Of a DNA stretch of 36,810 nt, positions 1-8,420 are shown piece by piece. Position numbers and translations under genes: made by a program. The stretch lies in IMG/VR virus record IMGVR_UViG_3300046007_010263, positions 1-36,810 of that record. The stretch is one strand, 5' to 3'. A model generated the notes under the pieces. The model did no database searches, had not been told where the DNA came from, and was given only the letters and a program-made list of their open reading frames with translations. Each line of letters begins with the position of its first letter. The first letter of the stretch is position 1. This stretch comes from a virus.

Positions 1-112
1 ATACAATATCACTACCTAAGTGTTTTGAGAGTGCCAGCAAGCCAGCGTACTGGCTCATCTGCGAACCAAACTGAGGCCCTATTGAGAGGTTTGTTTTTGT
101 TATATAGTTCAT
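1..112 (-). CDS. GT11-like (alpha-1,2-fucosyltransferase-like) glycosyltransferase, N-terminal fragment
   Basis: The gene runs off the low-coordinate edge, so only the first 37 codons are visible. They start at an ATG and read MNYITKTNLSIGPQFGSQMS and onward through QYAGLLALSKHLGSDIV. The pattern G-x-x-x-x-Q-M-x-Q-Y-A followed by an A-L-x-K-x-L-G helix is the N-terminal signature of GT11 fucosyltransferases (usual form GGLGNQMFQYA). Family assignment from such a short piece is an inference, but it fits the neighbouring GDP-fucose genes and two other fucosyltransferase-like genes. A promoter of the TTG-N20-TATATTAATA type lies directly upstream and starts inside the end of the epimerase gene. 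Confidence 0.5.
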   Translation of the reverse strand, partial: MNYITKTNLSIGPQFGSQMSQYAGLLALSKHLGSDIV

Positions 113-127
113 TATTATTTTATCTTT

Positions 128-160
128 TATTAATATACGAAATACTCTTCTACTATACAA
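128..160 (-). promoter_or_regulatory. Class B promoter (TTG-N20-TATATTAATA), site B1
   Basis: On the minus strand AAGTTG (TTG at 160-158) is followed by exactly 20 bases and then TATATTAATA (137-128). The same two blocks at the same spacing occur at six other gene starts in this window. The upstream block overlaps the stop codon region of the epimerase gene. It would give a leader of roughly a dozen bases for the GT11-like gene. Confidence 0.65.
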
Positions 161-998
161 CTTTATAGTGATCGATAAGTTTTTGCACAATTTCATCAAT
201 ACTATATTCACAGTTGTATCCAAAATTTCTTAACTTTGTTGTATCCAAGTATGAATTTTTTACCTGTACGATATTGTGAAAATGTGTAGGTTCTATATTA
301 ATAATCTGAGAGTTTGAATTAGCTTTTTTAATTGCTTTTTTAATAATGTTTAAGAATAAGTAAGGTTTTCCGCTTCCTATATTTATAATCTCGTCTACAG
401 GTGCATTCTCTATACAGTGGTGTATTGCTTTACATACATCATCTACGTAAATATAATCTCTAAGTACATTTCCTCCGTAATATAATTCTACGTCTCTACC
501 TTCAACAATTTCTTTAATTAAGAACTGTAGTGCATTTTTCTTTTTAGAAATTTTTTGATCTCCTTCTCCTAGTACATTTGCTAGTCTAAATATTCTGTAC
601 TTTACATTATACGTATTACAAAAACTTATAATTAACTGTTCTGCACATCTCTTTGTAATAGAGTAAAAGCCTGTAGGATTACAGCTTAGGTCATCTTCTT
701 TAAAAGGAGTCTTATCATTTTGTCCGTATACAAACCAGGAGCTAATAAAATTAAAAGTTGTATCTGGATTATCTTTTATATGCTCTAGAACATTTAATAA
801 AACTTTTAAGTTTGTATCTACATCTACGTGTAGGTCTTTGTGTATATTATAATTGTCAATCGTACTAATAAAATACAATACTTCTTTTGATTGTGGCTTA
901 TAGTCTAATCTTTCATTTATAATAACTTCATCTGAATATAATGAACAGTACCTGCTTCCTATGAATCCTGTTCCTCCAAAAATATTTACTTTTTCCAT
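153..998 (-). CDS. NAD-dependent epimerase/dehydratase (extended SDR), nucleotide-sugar type
   Basis: This 281-residue protein is an extended short-chain dehydrogenase acting on nucleotide sugars. The Rossmann motif GGTGFIG is at residues 8-14, near the N terminus. An S-S-x-x-V-Y stretch (ISSWFVYG) and the catalytic Y-x-x-x-K (YSITK) follow in the expected order, then RLANVLG and RDYIYVDDV, which are typical of UDP- or dTDP-sugar epimerases and dehydratases. The length is a little short of the usual 300-330. The exact substrate cannot be read from sequence. It lies in a sugar cluster with gmd and fcl but is separated from the next gene by 72 bases. Its end overlaps the B1 promoter. Confidence 0.85.
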   Translation of the reverse strand: MEKVNIFGGTGFIGSRYCSLYSDEVIINERLDYKPQSKEVLYFISTIDNYNIHKDLHVDVDTNLKVLLNVLEHIKDNPDTTFNFISSWFVYGQNDKTPFKEDDLSCNPTGFYSITKRCAEQLIISFCNTYNVKYRIFRLANVLGEGDQKISKKKNALQFLIKEIVEGRDVELYYGGNVLRDYIYVDDVCKAIHHCIENAPVDEIINIGSGKPYLFLNIIKKAIKKANSNSQIINIEPTHFHNIVQVKNSYLDTTKLRNFGYNCEYSIDEIVQKLIDHYKVV

Positions 999-1035
999 AT
1001 AACTATTGTATTAAGTTTGCTTTACTAACATGTTG

Positions 1036-1050
1036 TAGAGGTTACCTCTA
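1036..1050. repeat. 15-bp palindrome in the intergenic gap
   Basis: TAGAGGT-T-ACCTCTA is a perfect dyad with 7-base arms and one central base. It lies in the 72-base gap between the epimerase and DUF5672 genes, about 40 bases upstream of the epimerase start. There is no T-run, so it does not look like an intrinsic terminator; a protein-binding site is possible. Confidence 0.4.
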
Positions 1051-1070
1051 TGTCTGGTAATTCTATTTTA

Positions 1071-1715
1071 CTATTCATATTGTTCTAATTTTGATATTTC
1101 GGTGCGTGCTGCTTCGTATAACTTTCCATGAAAGCCAAAAGTATTTTTTAAATTATATTCACATTCAGGTATTGCATGTTCTAGTGAAAATCTAGCTGCT
1201 ACTTCAACCGGTGCATACTTACATCCATTCTGTTTAAAGTAGCCGTAATACGTGTTTGTTACTAGTACGTCGTTATGTGCTTCTGTATAAGGAATACTTT
1301 CTTCTAAGTTTAAAAATTTTTTACTCTTTAGTACAAATCCTCCATTACCTACTCTGTTCCTTTTACACCATTCTAATCCATCAGGCCAAGGTGCTCCTAT
1401 ATAGTCGTATTTGAGAAAATCATCATCCCAGTTATGTGGATTAATAATAAATCCATCATCATGAATAGATAACATATACTCGTTATCAATATACTTAGGA
1501 AGAGTGTTTAAATGAAACCAATTCATTGTATTATGAGATTGCTTCTCTATTTCTATATACTCTATATGATCTGGAAGATTGGAAGGCCTGTAATGTGCAA
1601 GTAATTTTATAGAACCAAACTTTATCTGTTTTGAGCTATACAAAAGAGCTTTTACAGACTCCTCTGGGTTAACACAATTTACTGATATTAGATCTATTTT
1701 TGAAAGGTCTTTCAT
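1071..1715 (-). CDS. DUF5672-family protein, probable glycosyltransferase
   Basis: The 214-residue product matches the DUF5672 pattern seen in capsule and LPS loci: an H-D-D-G-F stretch (LSIHDDGFIINP), then W-x-x-x-F-x-x-Y-D-Y-I-G-A-P-W (ending YIGAPWP), and R-V-G-N-G-G-F-x-L (RVGNGGFVLKSKKFL). Within the fold these look like a metal/nucleotide site and an acceptor loop, so a GT-A type transferase is likely, but the family's reaction is not established as far as I know. It ends with TAG at 1071. Its start overlaps the stop of the upstream gene by one base (TAATG arrangement), implying translational coupling. Confidence 0.7.
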   Translation of the reverse strand: MKDLSKIDLISVNCVNPEESVKALLYSSKQIKFGSIKLLAHYRPSNLPDHIEYIEIEKQSHNTMNWFHLNTLPKYIDNEYMLSIHDDGFIINPHNWDDDFLKYDYIGAPWPDGLEWCKRNRVGNGGFVLKSKKFLNLEESIPYTEAHNDVLVTNTYYGYFKQNGCKYAPVEVAARFSLEHAIPECEYNLKNTFGFHGKLYEAARTEISKLEQYE

Positions 1716-2689
1716 TATATTGTCTTAAATAAGTTTTCTATATAATAATTCTCTATTTCCTTCTGTTTAACTGTACATCCATATGCCATATGAATTCCGT
1801 AACAGTTTCTTACGTATACTGGAGATCTATCAGTAATGTTTGCGTACATTGTTAACTGTCCTTCATCCCAATTATCAAAGAAAACTTTCTGTGCTTCTAA
1901 ATAAAATTCTGTTTTTGCTATAAATAAATTATTACAGAAGTAAGGTGTTAGGTATTTTTCTAAAAAAAGTTCTGAGTTATTCAGTACAAGTTCTTTCTTC
2001 TCTGCTGCATGTCTAGCAATGTACATGTTGTAGTCGTAAGAGAATCTGGCAGGATGTACCCCTTTAACTATGCTGTAGAACCATGGTAGCCCTTCCCTTC
2101 CTTTTACAGGATTAATCCTATCTACTAACTTCCAATAGTCTTCTCCATTCCATGCACTTAATCCCTCTATGTACCTAAACACTTCAGAATAATTACATCC
2201 AAAAATATTCGGATCTATATTATCTTTCAGAAAAATTTTATATACATCCTCTTTTTCTTGTTCTGTTAAAAAATCTTGTAGAAATAACTCTACAGAAGGC
2301 ATTCCATTTGATAATGTAGGAGCTAACACTGACACGGTAGGGTCATTTAGTATACCTCTATTTTCAATCATATAGTCCCAGACATGTCGATTTACAAAAA
2401 CATCATCATCCCATTTACAGAAATATTCTGTTGTTGTTTGTTGAGCTACTTGCATCTTATGTTCGTAGGCATCTGTTGGCATACTAGCTAGAGTAGCCTC
2501 TATGCCTGCTTCTACTACTGGGTATAATATTTCTTCCCAAAGTCTGTTATCATTTTCATGACAGTACACGTAAAGCTGTATTTCTTTCTTGTTACCTTCT
2601 TTAATGTTTACAAGTTCTTTTAAAGCTGCTTTTACTAAAGGTAGTCTGTATTTATTCTGTGAACTGTTAAATAAGTTAATCTGTATCAT
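1715..2689 (-). CDS. Putative GT-A glycosyltransferase of unassigned family
   Basis: A 324-residue protein with an N-terminal half typical of GT-A transferases. A strand-helix start is followed by a stretch listing Y-V-Y-C-H-E-N-D, then YFCKWDDDVFVNRHVWDYM, where W-D-D-D looks like the metal-binding D-x-D. No well-known family signature was recognised, so the function is inferred from this motif and from its place between DUF5672 and a fucosyltransferase-like gene. It overlaps the upstream gene by 14 bases and touches the downstream gene by one base, as expected inside an operon. Confidence 0.55.
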   Translation of the reverse strand: MIQINLFNSSQNKYRLPLVKAALKELVNIKEGNKKEIQLYVYCHENDNRLWEEILYPVVEAGIEATLASMPTDAYEHKMQVAQQTTTEYFCKWDDDVFVNRHVWDYMIENRGILNDPTVSVLAPTLSNGMPSVELFLQDFLTEQEKEDVYKIFLKDNIDPNIFGCNYSEVFRYIEGLSAWNGEDYWKLVDRINPVKGREGLPWFYSIVKGVHPARFSYDYNMYIARHAAEKKELVLNNSELFLEKYLTPYFCNNLFIAKTEFYLEAQKVFFDNWDEGQLTMYANITDRSPVYVRNCYGIHMAYGCTVKQKEIENYYIENLFKTI

Positions 2690-3476
2690 CTGGTAGTAAT
2701 TTGTACTGTAAATCTGTATTTAGAACTCTAGCAAAATAGTTTACATTAGAGTTAGTGCAACATAGTAACATGTTAGCTTTGGATAGTAAGTATGCTTCTA
2801 CAATTACATCTTCGCCTACATAGTACTTACTACATTTATAGTCATTAGCATAATGTAACGGGATATCATTATTGCTTCTAAAAGTTGCAGGATACTCCAC
2901 TACTTTATCGCCAAAAGCTTTCTTTATTGCATCTACTCTATTCTGCTCATCAGATGCTATGAAAAGCACATCGTACTCATCTATGTACTTTTTAATACGT
3001 TGAATATAGAAATCCATAGAAAGTTTATCTGGATGATCTGTACCTCTACAATGTACTCCTAATACTCTTTTTCCTTTAAAGTGAGTATTGTAAAAACTGT
3101 TAATTTTAGACTCTACATGAGGAAGAAGTTTTACGTACTTTTTTACTATTTCTCCATACTCTTTACGTTTAACTTTATAGTCTTCCGGGGTGGTGTATAT
3201 GTCCCTAAATTCACTAAACTCATCATGAAGTAATCCTACCTCTGATAAAATTTCAGAAGAAGTAGGCTTAGTGTCTGTGTGAGGTTGTTCAAAGTAGTAT
3301 TCCCAAACGTTCTCTATTTCTTGTTGACGGTACATTTCTTCATCGAAGTAGCAAGATTCTCTACCAAAATGTATGTAGTACTTATCGTTAGGGTAGTGGT
3401 ACATTCCTCTTATTGTTTGCCAAATAAAAGCAAACATCCCTGAGTTGTGTTGTGTGGGGTGTAAATATCTGTACAT
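2676..3476 (-). CDS. Fucosyltransferase-like protein (HxRxTD type, NodZ/O-fucosyltransferase superfamily)
   Basis: The 266-residue protein has the donor-site motif H-C-R-G-T-D (in LGVHCRGTDHPDKLS, about residues 139-153), equivalent to the H-x-R-R-x-D of NodZ, FUT8 and related GDP-fucose enzymes. Further motifs in the right order are VLFIASDEQNRVDAIKKAFG (a second Rossmann strand with S/T-D-E) and EAYLLSKANMLLCCTNSNVN, matching the usual E-x-x-L-L-x-x-x-x-x-x-x-x-x-S-N. It probably transfers fucose from GDP-fucose, which gmd and fcl in this window would supply. Acceptor unknown. It overlaps the next gene by 14 bases and the previous one by one base. Confidence 0.65.
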   Translation of the reverse strand: MYRYLHPTQHNSGMFAFIWQTIRGMYHYPNDKYYIHFGRESCYFDEEMYRQQEIENVWEYYFEQPHTDTKPTSSEILSEVGLLHDEFSEFRDIYTTPEDYKVKRKEYGEIVKKYVKLLPHVESKINSFYNTHFKGKRVLGVHCRGTDHPDKLSMDFYIQRIKKYIDEYDVLFIASDEQNRVDAIKKAFGDKVVEYPATFRSNNDIPLHYANDYKCSKYYVGEDVIVEAYLLSKANMLLCCTNSNVNYFARVLNTDLQYKLLPDDTD

Positions 3477-5131
3477 TAATTAATTAATTTTTTAAAATAC
3501 TTATTAAATAACTGATCATTGTCGTAAGCGTACTGTTTAGCTTTTTCAAAATTCTCTTTAATATATTCCTCTCTGGAGAGGTAATCCTGTTCTGTTAGGT
3601 TGTTAATTATTTCAAGAAGCTCTTCCTCTGTATTAAATATAAGAAAACCTTTTGTATTAAAAAACTCACTAATATTTTTACAACCTCTGTAAATTGGAAT
3701 AACCCCTGTTAGAAAACAGTCTAATATTTTTTCTGTAAAATAATTATCATGTACTCCATTTTCAATTGCTATAGAAAATTTATAATCTCTTAGCCCTTCA
3801 ATTTTACCTTGAACTTCTCTTATGCCCACTCCGTATAGATCTACATTAGGTATTTTAAGGTCAATAATCTTTTGAGCACATCCTACCCTAAACCTATGCC
3901 CCTCTGTCATTCCTTTGTTAGAAGTAATAAAAGAGATATGTTTCGGTTTATCTCTGTATATCTGAATTAAGGTACTATCCTGAAGAAGTGGATGTTCTGC
4001 TCTGTGTACATTTTTATTTAAAACAGCTTCGTAACCTCCATTTCTAAACACGGCATTCGGTAACTTAAGTAACTCTTTATCGAAAGTTAGTATTAGGTCA
4101 AACATTTGGCTATTCTCTTGCACAGCAGTATATACTTCGTTCTGGGAGAGTAGGTGTGGAGCTTCATGTACATCTGCTACAATCAGTCCCCTATTTATTT
4201 TTATCTCACCTTTTACAAATCTTAGTATTTCTGTATCTTCAATAAGAGTTATGTCAAATTCCCCATCTTGTAAATTATACGTATAAGAAAATGTCTGAGG
4301 TATACTATTCTTTTCTCTAAAGCTACCTACTATGTTTATTTGAGGTAATTTTTCACCTGACAGGTTCTCCTTATACTTCTTTCTATTTCTAATTTCTATT
4401 TCGTACTTACTGTTATCAATACTTTCTCTTTCGTGAGTACGTACTTGATTAGCCTTACTGTGGTTGTACACACAGTCGTAAAAATCTACTACTTGAATCT
4501 TCTCTTTAGGGCACATCTCCATACACGGATATTGGAAAGCTAAATCTGCTGCATGCCAATAATACTCCCCATCTTGTAAAGACCTTAAATCCTCTAGCTT
4601 AACTGCTTGCAATAGAAATGCCCTATAGGTCCTTAAGTGAGAAGCTCTCCAGTGATCTTGACGGTACATTTTATATTTATGTACAAAATCTGAATGCTCT
4701 GTTGATTGAGGATATGGTAGTGTTGATTCTGCTTCTGGTCCATTCCATACAATGAATCCTCCATATGTCATCCAGCAGTCTTTTTCATTATAAAAAGCAT
4801 TAAGCTTTTCTAAAACTGTTTCATCATATAACCAGTCATCCCCATCTAAGTGAATTACTATCTCTTCAGGATCCTCTATATAATCGTTTAGGTTATGGAA
4901 GTAGTTATACATAGCTCCTTTATTTTGAGAATTTTTTATAACATTCCAATTAGGAAGCTCTCCTACAACTTCTTTTACTTTTTCATAAGTATTATCTGTA
5001 GAAGCATCATCTATATAGGTAACTTTGTAGTTTGTATATGTTTGGTTTAGAATACTTGCAAGATTGTATTCAATCCACTCTTCATTGTTATAGGAGGGTG
5101 TTATTATTCTAAACTTATTTTGCTTTTCCAT
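3476..5131 (-). CDS. Two-domain glycosyltransferase: GT2 fused to a GT10 (alpha-1,3-fucosyltransferase-like) domain
   Basis: The 551-residue product has two catalytic regions. Residues about 5-230 are GT2: ITPSYNNEEWIEYNLASILN, then YIDDASTDNT, then the metal motif HLDGDDW. Residues about 390-550 carry the GT10 signature: SIAIENGVHDNYFTEKILDC followed by G-V-I-P-I-Y-R-G, equivalent to the F-E-N-S-x-x-x-D-Y-x-T-E-K / G-x-V-P-V-x-x-G of alpha-1,3-fucosyltransferases. The linker (about 240-390) was not recognised. One protein may therefore add a sugar and then fucosylate, using GDP-fucose made by gmd and fcl. It starts 28 bases inside the upstream gene's end and its stop overlaps the downstream start as TAATG. 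Confidence 0.75.
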   Translation of the reverse strand: MEKQNKFRIITPSYNNEEWIEYNLASILNQTYTNYKVTYIDDASTDNTYEKVKEVVGELPNWNVIKNSQNKGAMYNYFHNLNDYIEDPEEIVIHLDGDDWLYDETVLEKLNAFYNEKDCWMTYGGFIVWNGPEAESTLPYPQSTEHSDFVHKYKMYRQDHWRASHLRTYRAFLLQAVKLEDLRSLQDGEYYWHAADLAFQYPCMEMCPKEKIQVVDFYDCVYNHSKANQVRTHERESIDNSKYEIEIRNRKKYKENLSGEKLPQINIVGSFREKNSIPQTFSYTYNLQDGEFDITLIEDTEILRFVKGEIKINRGLIVADVHEAPHLLSQNEVYTAVQENSQMFDLILTFDKELLKLPNAVFRNGGYEAVLNKNVHRAEHPLLQDSTLIQIYRDKPKHISFITSNKGMTEGHRFRVGCAQKIIDLKIPNVDLYGVGIREVQGKIEGLRDYKFSIAIENGVHDNYFTEKILDCFLTGVIPIYRGCKNISEFFNTKGFLIFNTEEELLEIINNLTEQDYLSREEYIKENFEKAKQYAYDNDQLFNKYFKKLIN

Positions 5132-6075
5132 TTATCTATACTGTAATATTTCTTGTAATTTTCCTTAGACGTTGTACTACATTTCTGATAAAACTCTTTA
5201 TCATCTCTTAACCTTTCAGCCAGCATTACTGCTTTCTCTACATCCTCTACATCTACTGCTAGGTCTGGATGACAAAGTCTTTGTGTGTCTACTTTCTCAT
5301 TTCCTATACAAGGTATACCGAAGTAAGCACAATTCAAACTAAATGTACCAGCTGCAACGGTTGGCATAAGGTGTACAGCGTATTTGAATGAACTTAACTG
5401 TTCCATCCAATCTGTCCACATAACTCTTGGTAAATGATTTATCAACTGATCCTCTCCCTCTCTCATTGCATGAGAAGTCTGTCCCCATATTGGAACATCA
5501 AACCTCTGTGCTACTGTAAAGCTTTCCATACCTCCATACCATCTAGCAAAATTACCTCCTATAATAACTTTTTCTTCTCTAATAGGTTGAATATCTTCTA
5601 CTATAGAATCAATCATTAGAGTAGGAATAACGTGCACAGGTACGTTAGTAAACATTCCTTTATAGTATTTTACATCGTGTTGGTTATGTGCAAAGATACC
5701 GTCTGAGGAGATGAGCATATTATAGAATAATACTTGATCGATCATTTTATAATCATTCCACCACCAGTGAGGTCCTTCCTGAACTATATACACTTTTTTA
5801 TTGGTAAGCTTTAATCTCTCTACTGGCTCTTTTATTAAAAGTTCACTTACTGGATTCTGATCATCTGCAAGTTGACTTCCTTCTGCACTTAAGTATAACT
5901 TTCCTTTAGGAAAAATAATAAAGACATGATCATATCCCTCTACTTCTTGAAAGTGATGTATGTACCTATGATCGGCATTTAAAGCATGCATCCAAGCAAA
6001 CTCTGTTCGCATATTAGAGTGGTTAGAGGGAATCTTTCCCTCAAAACCCATCTCTGTTAGGAATGCTATCTTCAT
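5104..6075 (-). CDS. GT-B fold glycosyltransferase-like protein
   Basis: A 323-residue protein without a common family label. The C-terminal half has the GT-B donor-site layout: SSFKYAVHLMPTVAAGTFSL, then N-C-A-Y-F-G-I-P-C-I-G-N, then D-V-E-D-V-E-K-A-V and a final helix with Y-x-x-Y-Y-S-I-D-K-W. The N-terminal half holds alternating strands and a W-W-W stretch after an I-V-Q-E-G-P-H segment. It most likely transfers a sugar within the same pathway as its neighbours. It begins just one base from the dehydratase gene end (6077) and overlaps the GT2-GT10 gene by 28 bases. Confidence 0.6.
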   Translation of the reverse strand: MKIAFLTEMGFEGKIPSNHSNMRTEFAWMHALNADHRYIHHFQEVEGYDHVFIIFPKGKLYLSAEGSQLADDQNPVSELLIKEPVERLKLTNKKVYIVQEGPHWWWNDYKMIDQVLFYNMLISSDGIFAHNQHDVKYYKGMFTNVPVHVIPTLMIDSIVEDIQPIREEKVIIGGNFARWYGGMESFTVAQRFDVPIWGQTSHAMREGEDQLINHLPRVMWTDWMEQLSSFKYAVHLMPTVAAGTFSLNCAYFGIPCIGNEKVDTQRLCHPDLAVDVEDVEKAVMLAERLRDDKEFYQKCSTTSKENYKKYYSIDKWKSKISLE

Positions 6076-6076
6076 A

Positions 6077-7387
6077 TTATTTATTGAAGAACTTATCTAC
6101 GATTGTTTCTATATATTCAATTTGCTCTAAAGTAATAACTGGAGAGCATCCTAAGAAGAAAGTATCTGTTGTTACTTTTCTTGATACTGGATATTTTTCA
6201 ATTACTTCTTTAGGGTCAATTAAATGAGAGTATCCTGGCTGAAGCATAATGTTACCTGCAAAGTAAGGTCTTGTTTGAATCTTATTTGCTTCTAAGTATT
6301 GACAGAACTCAGCTCTTGTAAAGTCCATTCCATCTTTAACTGTTAATGCAACTGCAAACCAATCTGGATCTGATTTATCAGTAGCTTTAGGAAGGATAAA
6401 CTTATCTTCATACTTTTTAAAGATGTCAACAATTGCTTTATGATTTCTTCTTCTTATTACTCCAATCTCTTCTAACTTACCTAACTGAACATTACCCATT
6501 GCAGCTTGTAATTCAGTTGGTTTTAAATTGTAACCAATTTCTTCATAAGTATATTTATGGTCAAATATTTCATTAGGCAAACTTGGTAACCAATTGCTGA
6601 ATCTTATTCCGCATGAACCGCACTCTAAAGCATTTGCCTTACCTTGACAGTAACATCCTCTACCCCAGTCTCTAAAACTTCTTAAGATTTTTTCTAGCTG
6701 TGGATCACTACATGCTACAAATCCTCCTTCACCCATCGTAATGTGATGTGCTGGATAGAATGAACATGAGGACATTTTACCGAATGATCCTAACATCTTA
6801 CCATTATAAGTTGTTCCTAAAGCATCACAGCAATCTTCTAATAAGATTAAATCGTATTTGTTTACAATTTCCATCAATCGATCCATGTTAGGTGGATTAC
6901 CTAATACGTGAGCAAATGTAACCACTTTAGCATCTGGATGATCAATACATGCTTGCTCTACTTGATCTAAATCTAAGTTTAAAGATTCTAATTCAATATC
7001 AACAAAGATTGGTGTAAAGCCTGCTTGAATGGTAGGACTTAAAGTAGCTGGGAATCCAGCAATTGGAGTAATTACTTTCGTACCTTTTGGTAAGTTCATT
7101 CCTCTTTTAGATGTTAAAGCTAACATCATTAGTAGATTAGCACTAGAACCGCTATTAACAATAACTCCGGTCTTGTGTCCTAGTTTTTTAGGAAACTTTC
7201 TTTCGAACATTGCTCCTTCTTTTCCTAAAACCAACCAACCTTCTAGCATAGTCTTAACTACAGCTTGATATTCTTTTTCGTCAAAATAAGGTCCGGCATA
7301 CTGAACTAAGTCCTCTCCTGCTACCCACTTTTTTTCACTGTTCTTTTTTGTAATGTGCTCTTGTACTAAGCTTAAAATTTGATCCAT
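6077..7387 (-). CDS. RfbH/E1-like sugar 3-dehydratase (PLP, DegT/DnrJ/EryC1 family, [2Fe-2S] cysteine pattern)
   Basis: The 436-residue protein belongs to the DegT/DnrJ/EryC1 PLP family, but the Schiff-base lysine is replaced by histidine: SFYPAHHITMGEGG at about residues 209-222. That replacement marks 3-dehydratases such as RfbH/E1 (CDP sugars) and ColD (GDP sugars). Cys187 is followed by exactly 57 residues, then Cys245-Y-Cys247 and Cys256, close to the C-X57-C-X1-C-X7-C cluster of E1, which ColD lacks. The start chosen is the ATG at 7387, because it follows a class B promoter and avoids a 44-base overlap with gmd; an upstream in-frame ATG at 7471 would add 28 unconserved residues. It would remove the 3-hydroxyl of a 4-keto-6-deoxy sugar. 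A reductase partner is not visible here. Confidence 0.8.
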   Translation of the reverse strand: MDQILSLVQEHITKKNSEKKWVAGEDLVQYAGPYFDEKEYQAVVKTMLEGWLVLGKEGAMFERKFPKKLGHKTGVIVNSGSSANLLMMLALTSKRGMNLPKGTKVITPIAGFPATLSPTIQAGFTPIFVDIELESLNLDLDQVEQACIDHPDAKVVTFAHVLGNPPNMDRLMEIVNKYDLILLEDCCDALGTTYNGKMLGSFGKMSSCSFYPAHHITMGEGGFVACSDPQLEKILRSFRDWGRGCYCQGKANALECGSCGIRFSNWLPSLPNEIFDHKYTYEEIGYNLKPTELQAAMGNVQLGKLEEIGVIRRRNHKAIVDIFKKYEDKFILPKATDKSDPDWFAVALTVKDGMDFTRAEFCQYLEANKIQTRPYFAGNIMLQPGYSHLIDPKEVIEKYPVSRKVTTDTFFLGCSPVITLEQIEYIETIVDKFFNK

Positions 7388-7407
7388 ATAACTGATTTTA
7401 TTTGTTT

Positions 7408-7440
7408 TATTAATATATGAAATTATCTTATTGCTGGCAA
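7408..7440 (-). promoter_or_regulatory. Class B promoter, site B2
   Basis: TAGTTG (TTG at 7440-7438) lies in the last codons of gmd, followed by exactly 20 bases and TATATTAATA (7417-7408) on the minus strand. It would start transcription of the dehydratase gene with a leader near 18 bases. Confidence 0.65.
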
Positions 7441-8420
7441 CTATTTTTATAATAATTCTCCCAGTATTCAATCATTTCATCCAACATACTTTCAAAAGTA
7501 TATTCATGCTTCCATCCTGTTGTTTCAACTAACTTAGAGCAATCTCCTTTCAAGTCATGTAATTCTTCTGGACGTAAGAATTTTTCATCCTGCTTAACAT
7601 ATTCCTTCCAATCTAATCCTAGCTTACTAAATACATATTCACATAACTCTTGTACCGAATGTGATACTCCTGTTGAGCAGATAAAATCATCTGGCTTGTC
7701 TTGTTGAAGTATTAACCACATTGCATAAACATAGTCCTTAGCATGACCCCAGTCTCTTGTGGCATCTAAGTTCCCTAGCTTTAATTCATTCGATAGACCT
7801 AATTTAATCTTAACTGCTTCTTTACATACTTTATTTGTAACAAAGTTTGTACCTCTGCGAGGTGATTCATGATTAAATAGGATACCGTTTGATACAAACA
7901 TACCATAAGAGTTACGGTAATTTCTACTAATGTTATATGCAAATACCTTAGCACATCCGTAAGGTGATACTGGATTGAGTGGTGTAGTTTCTCTTTGAAA
8001 TCTATCCTCATCAATACTATTTCCAAACATTTCTGAAGATGATGCTTGGTATATTTTTGTTTTAGGGGATACAAGCCTTACTGCTTCAAGGATATTTAAT
8101 GTACCTATTCCTGTTGTATTGGCTGTATATAGGGGTTGGTCGAAGGATATTCTAACATGCGATTGTGCTGCTAAATTATATAATTCATCTGGCTGTACCT
8201 TTGCAACAACCCTTACCAGTGATGCTAGGTCTGTAAGGTCAGCGTACTCTAGCTTGATACTACTGTATACTGCATCTAATCTTGCTGTTTGATTTTCAGC
8301 TACAGAATTCCTCTTTACTGTTCCCCATACTTCATATCCCTTTTCTAGGAGTAATTCAGCTAAGTATGATCCGTCTTGTCCGTTTATTCCTGTTATAAGT
8401 GCTACTTTATTTTCTCGCAT
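7428..8420 (-). CDS. gmd: GDP-mannose 4,6-dehydratase
   Basis: The 330-residue protein converts GDP-D-mannose to GDP-4-keto-6-deoxy-D-mannose, the first step toward GDP-L-fucose or GDP-colitose. The Gmd signature is clear: ALITGINGQDGSYLAELLL at the N terminus, the NADP-binding WGTVKRNS, QASSSEMFG, catalytic YGCAKVFAYN (Y-x-x-x-K), and FNHESPRRGTNFVTNK, which is diagnostic. The length is slightly below the usual 340-370. It overlaps fcl by 14 bases and its last codons contain the upstream block of promoter B2. A phage-borne Gmd implies control over surface or virion sugars. Confidence 0.95.
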   Translation of the reverse strand: MRENKVALITGINGQDGSYLAELLLEKGYEVWGTVKRNSVAENQTARLDAVYSSIKLEYADLTDLASLVRVVAKVQPDELYNLAAQSHVRISFDQPLYTANTTGIGTLNILEAVRLVSPKTKIYQASSSEMFGNSIDEDRFQRETTPLNPVSPYGCAKVFAYNISRNYRNSYGMFVSNGILFNHESPRRGTNFVTNKVCKEAVKIKLGLSNELKLGNLDATRDWGHAKDYVYAMWLILQQDKPDDFICSTGVSHSVQELCEYVFSKLGLDWKEYVKQDEKFLRPEELHDLKGDCSKLVETTGWKHEYTFESMLDEMIEYWENYYKNSCQQ

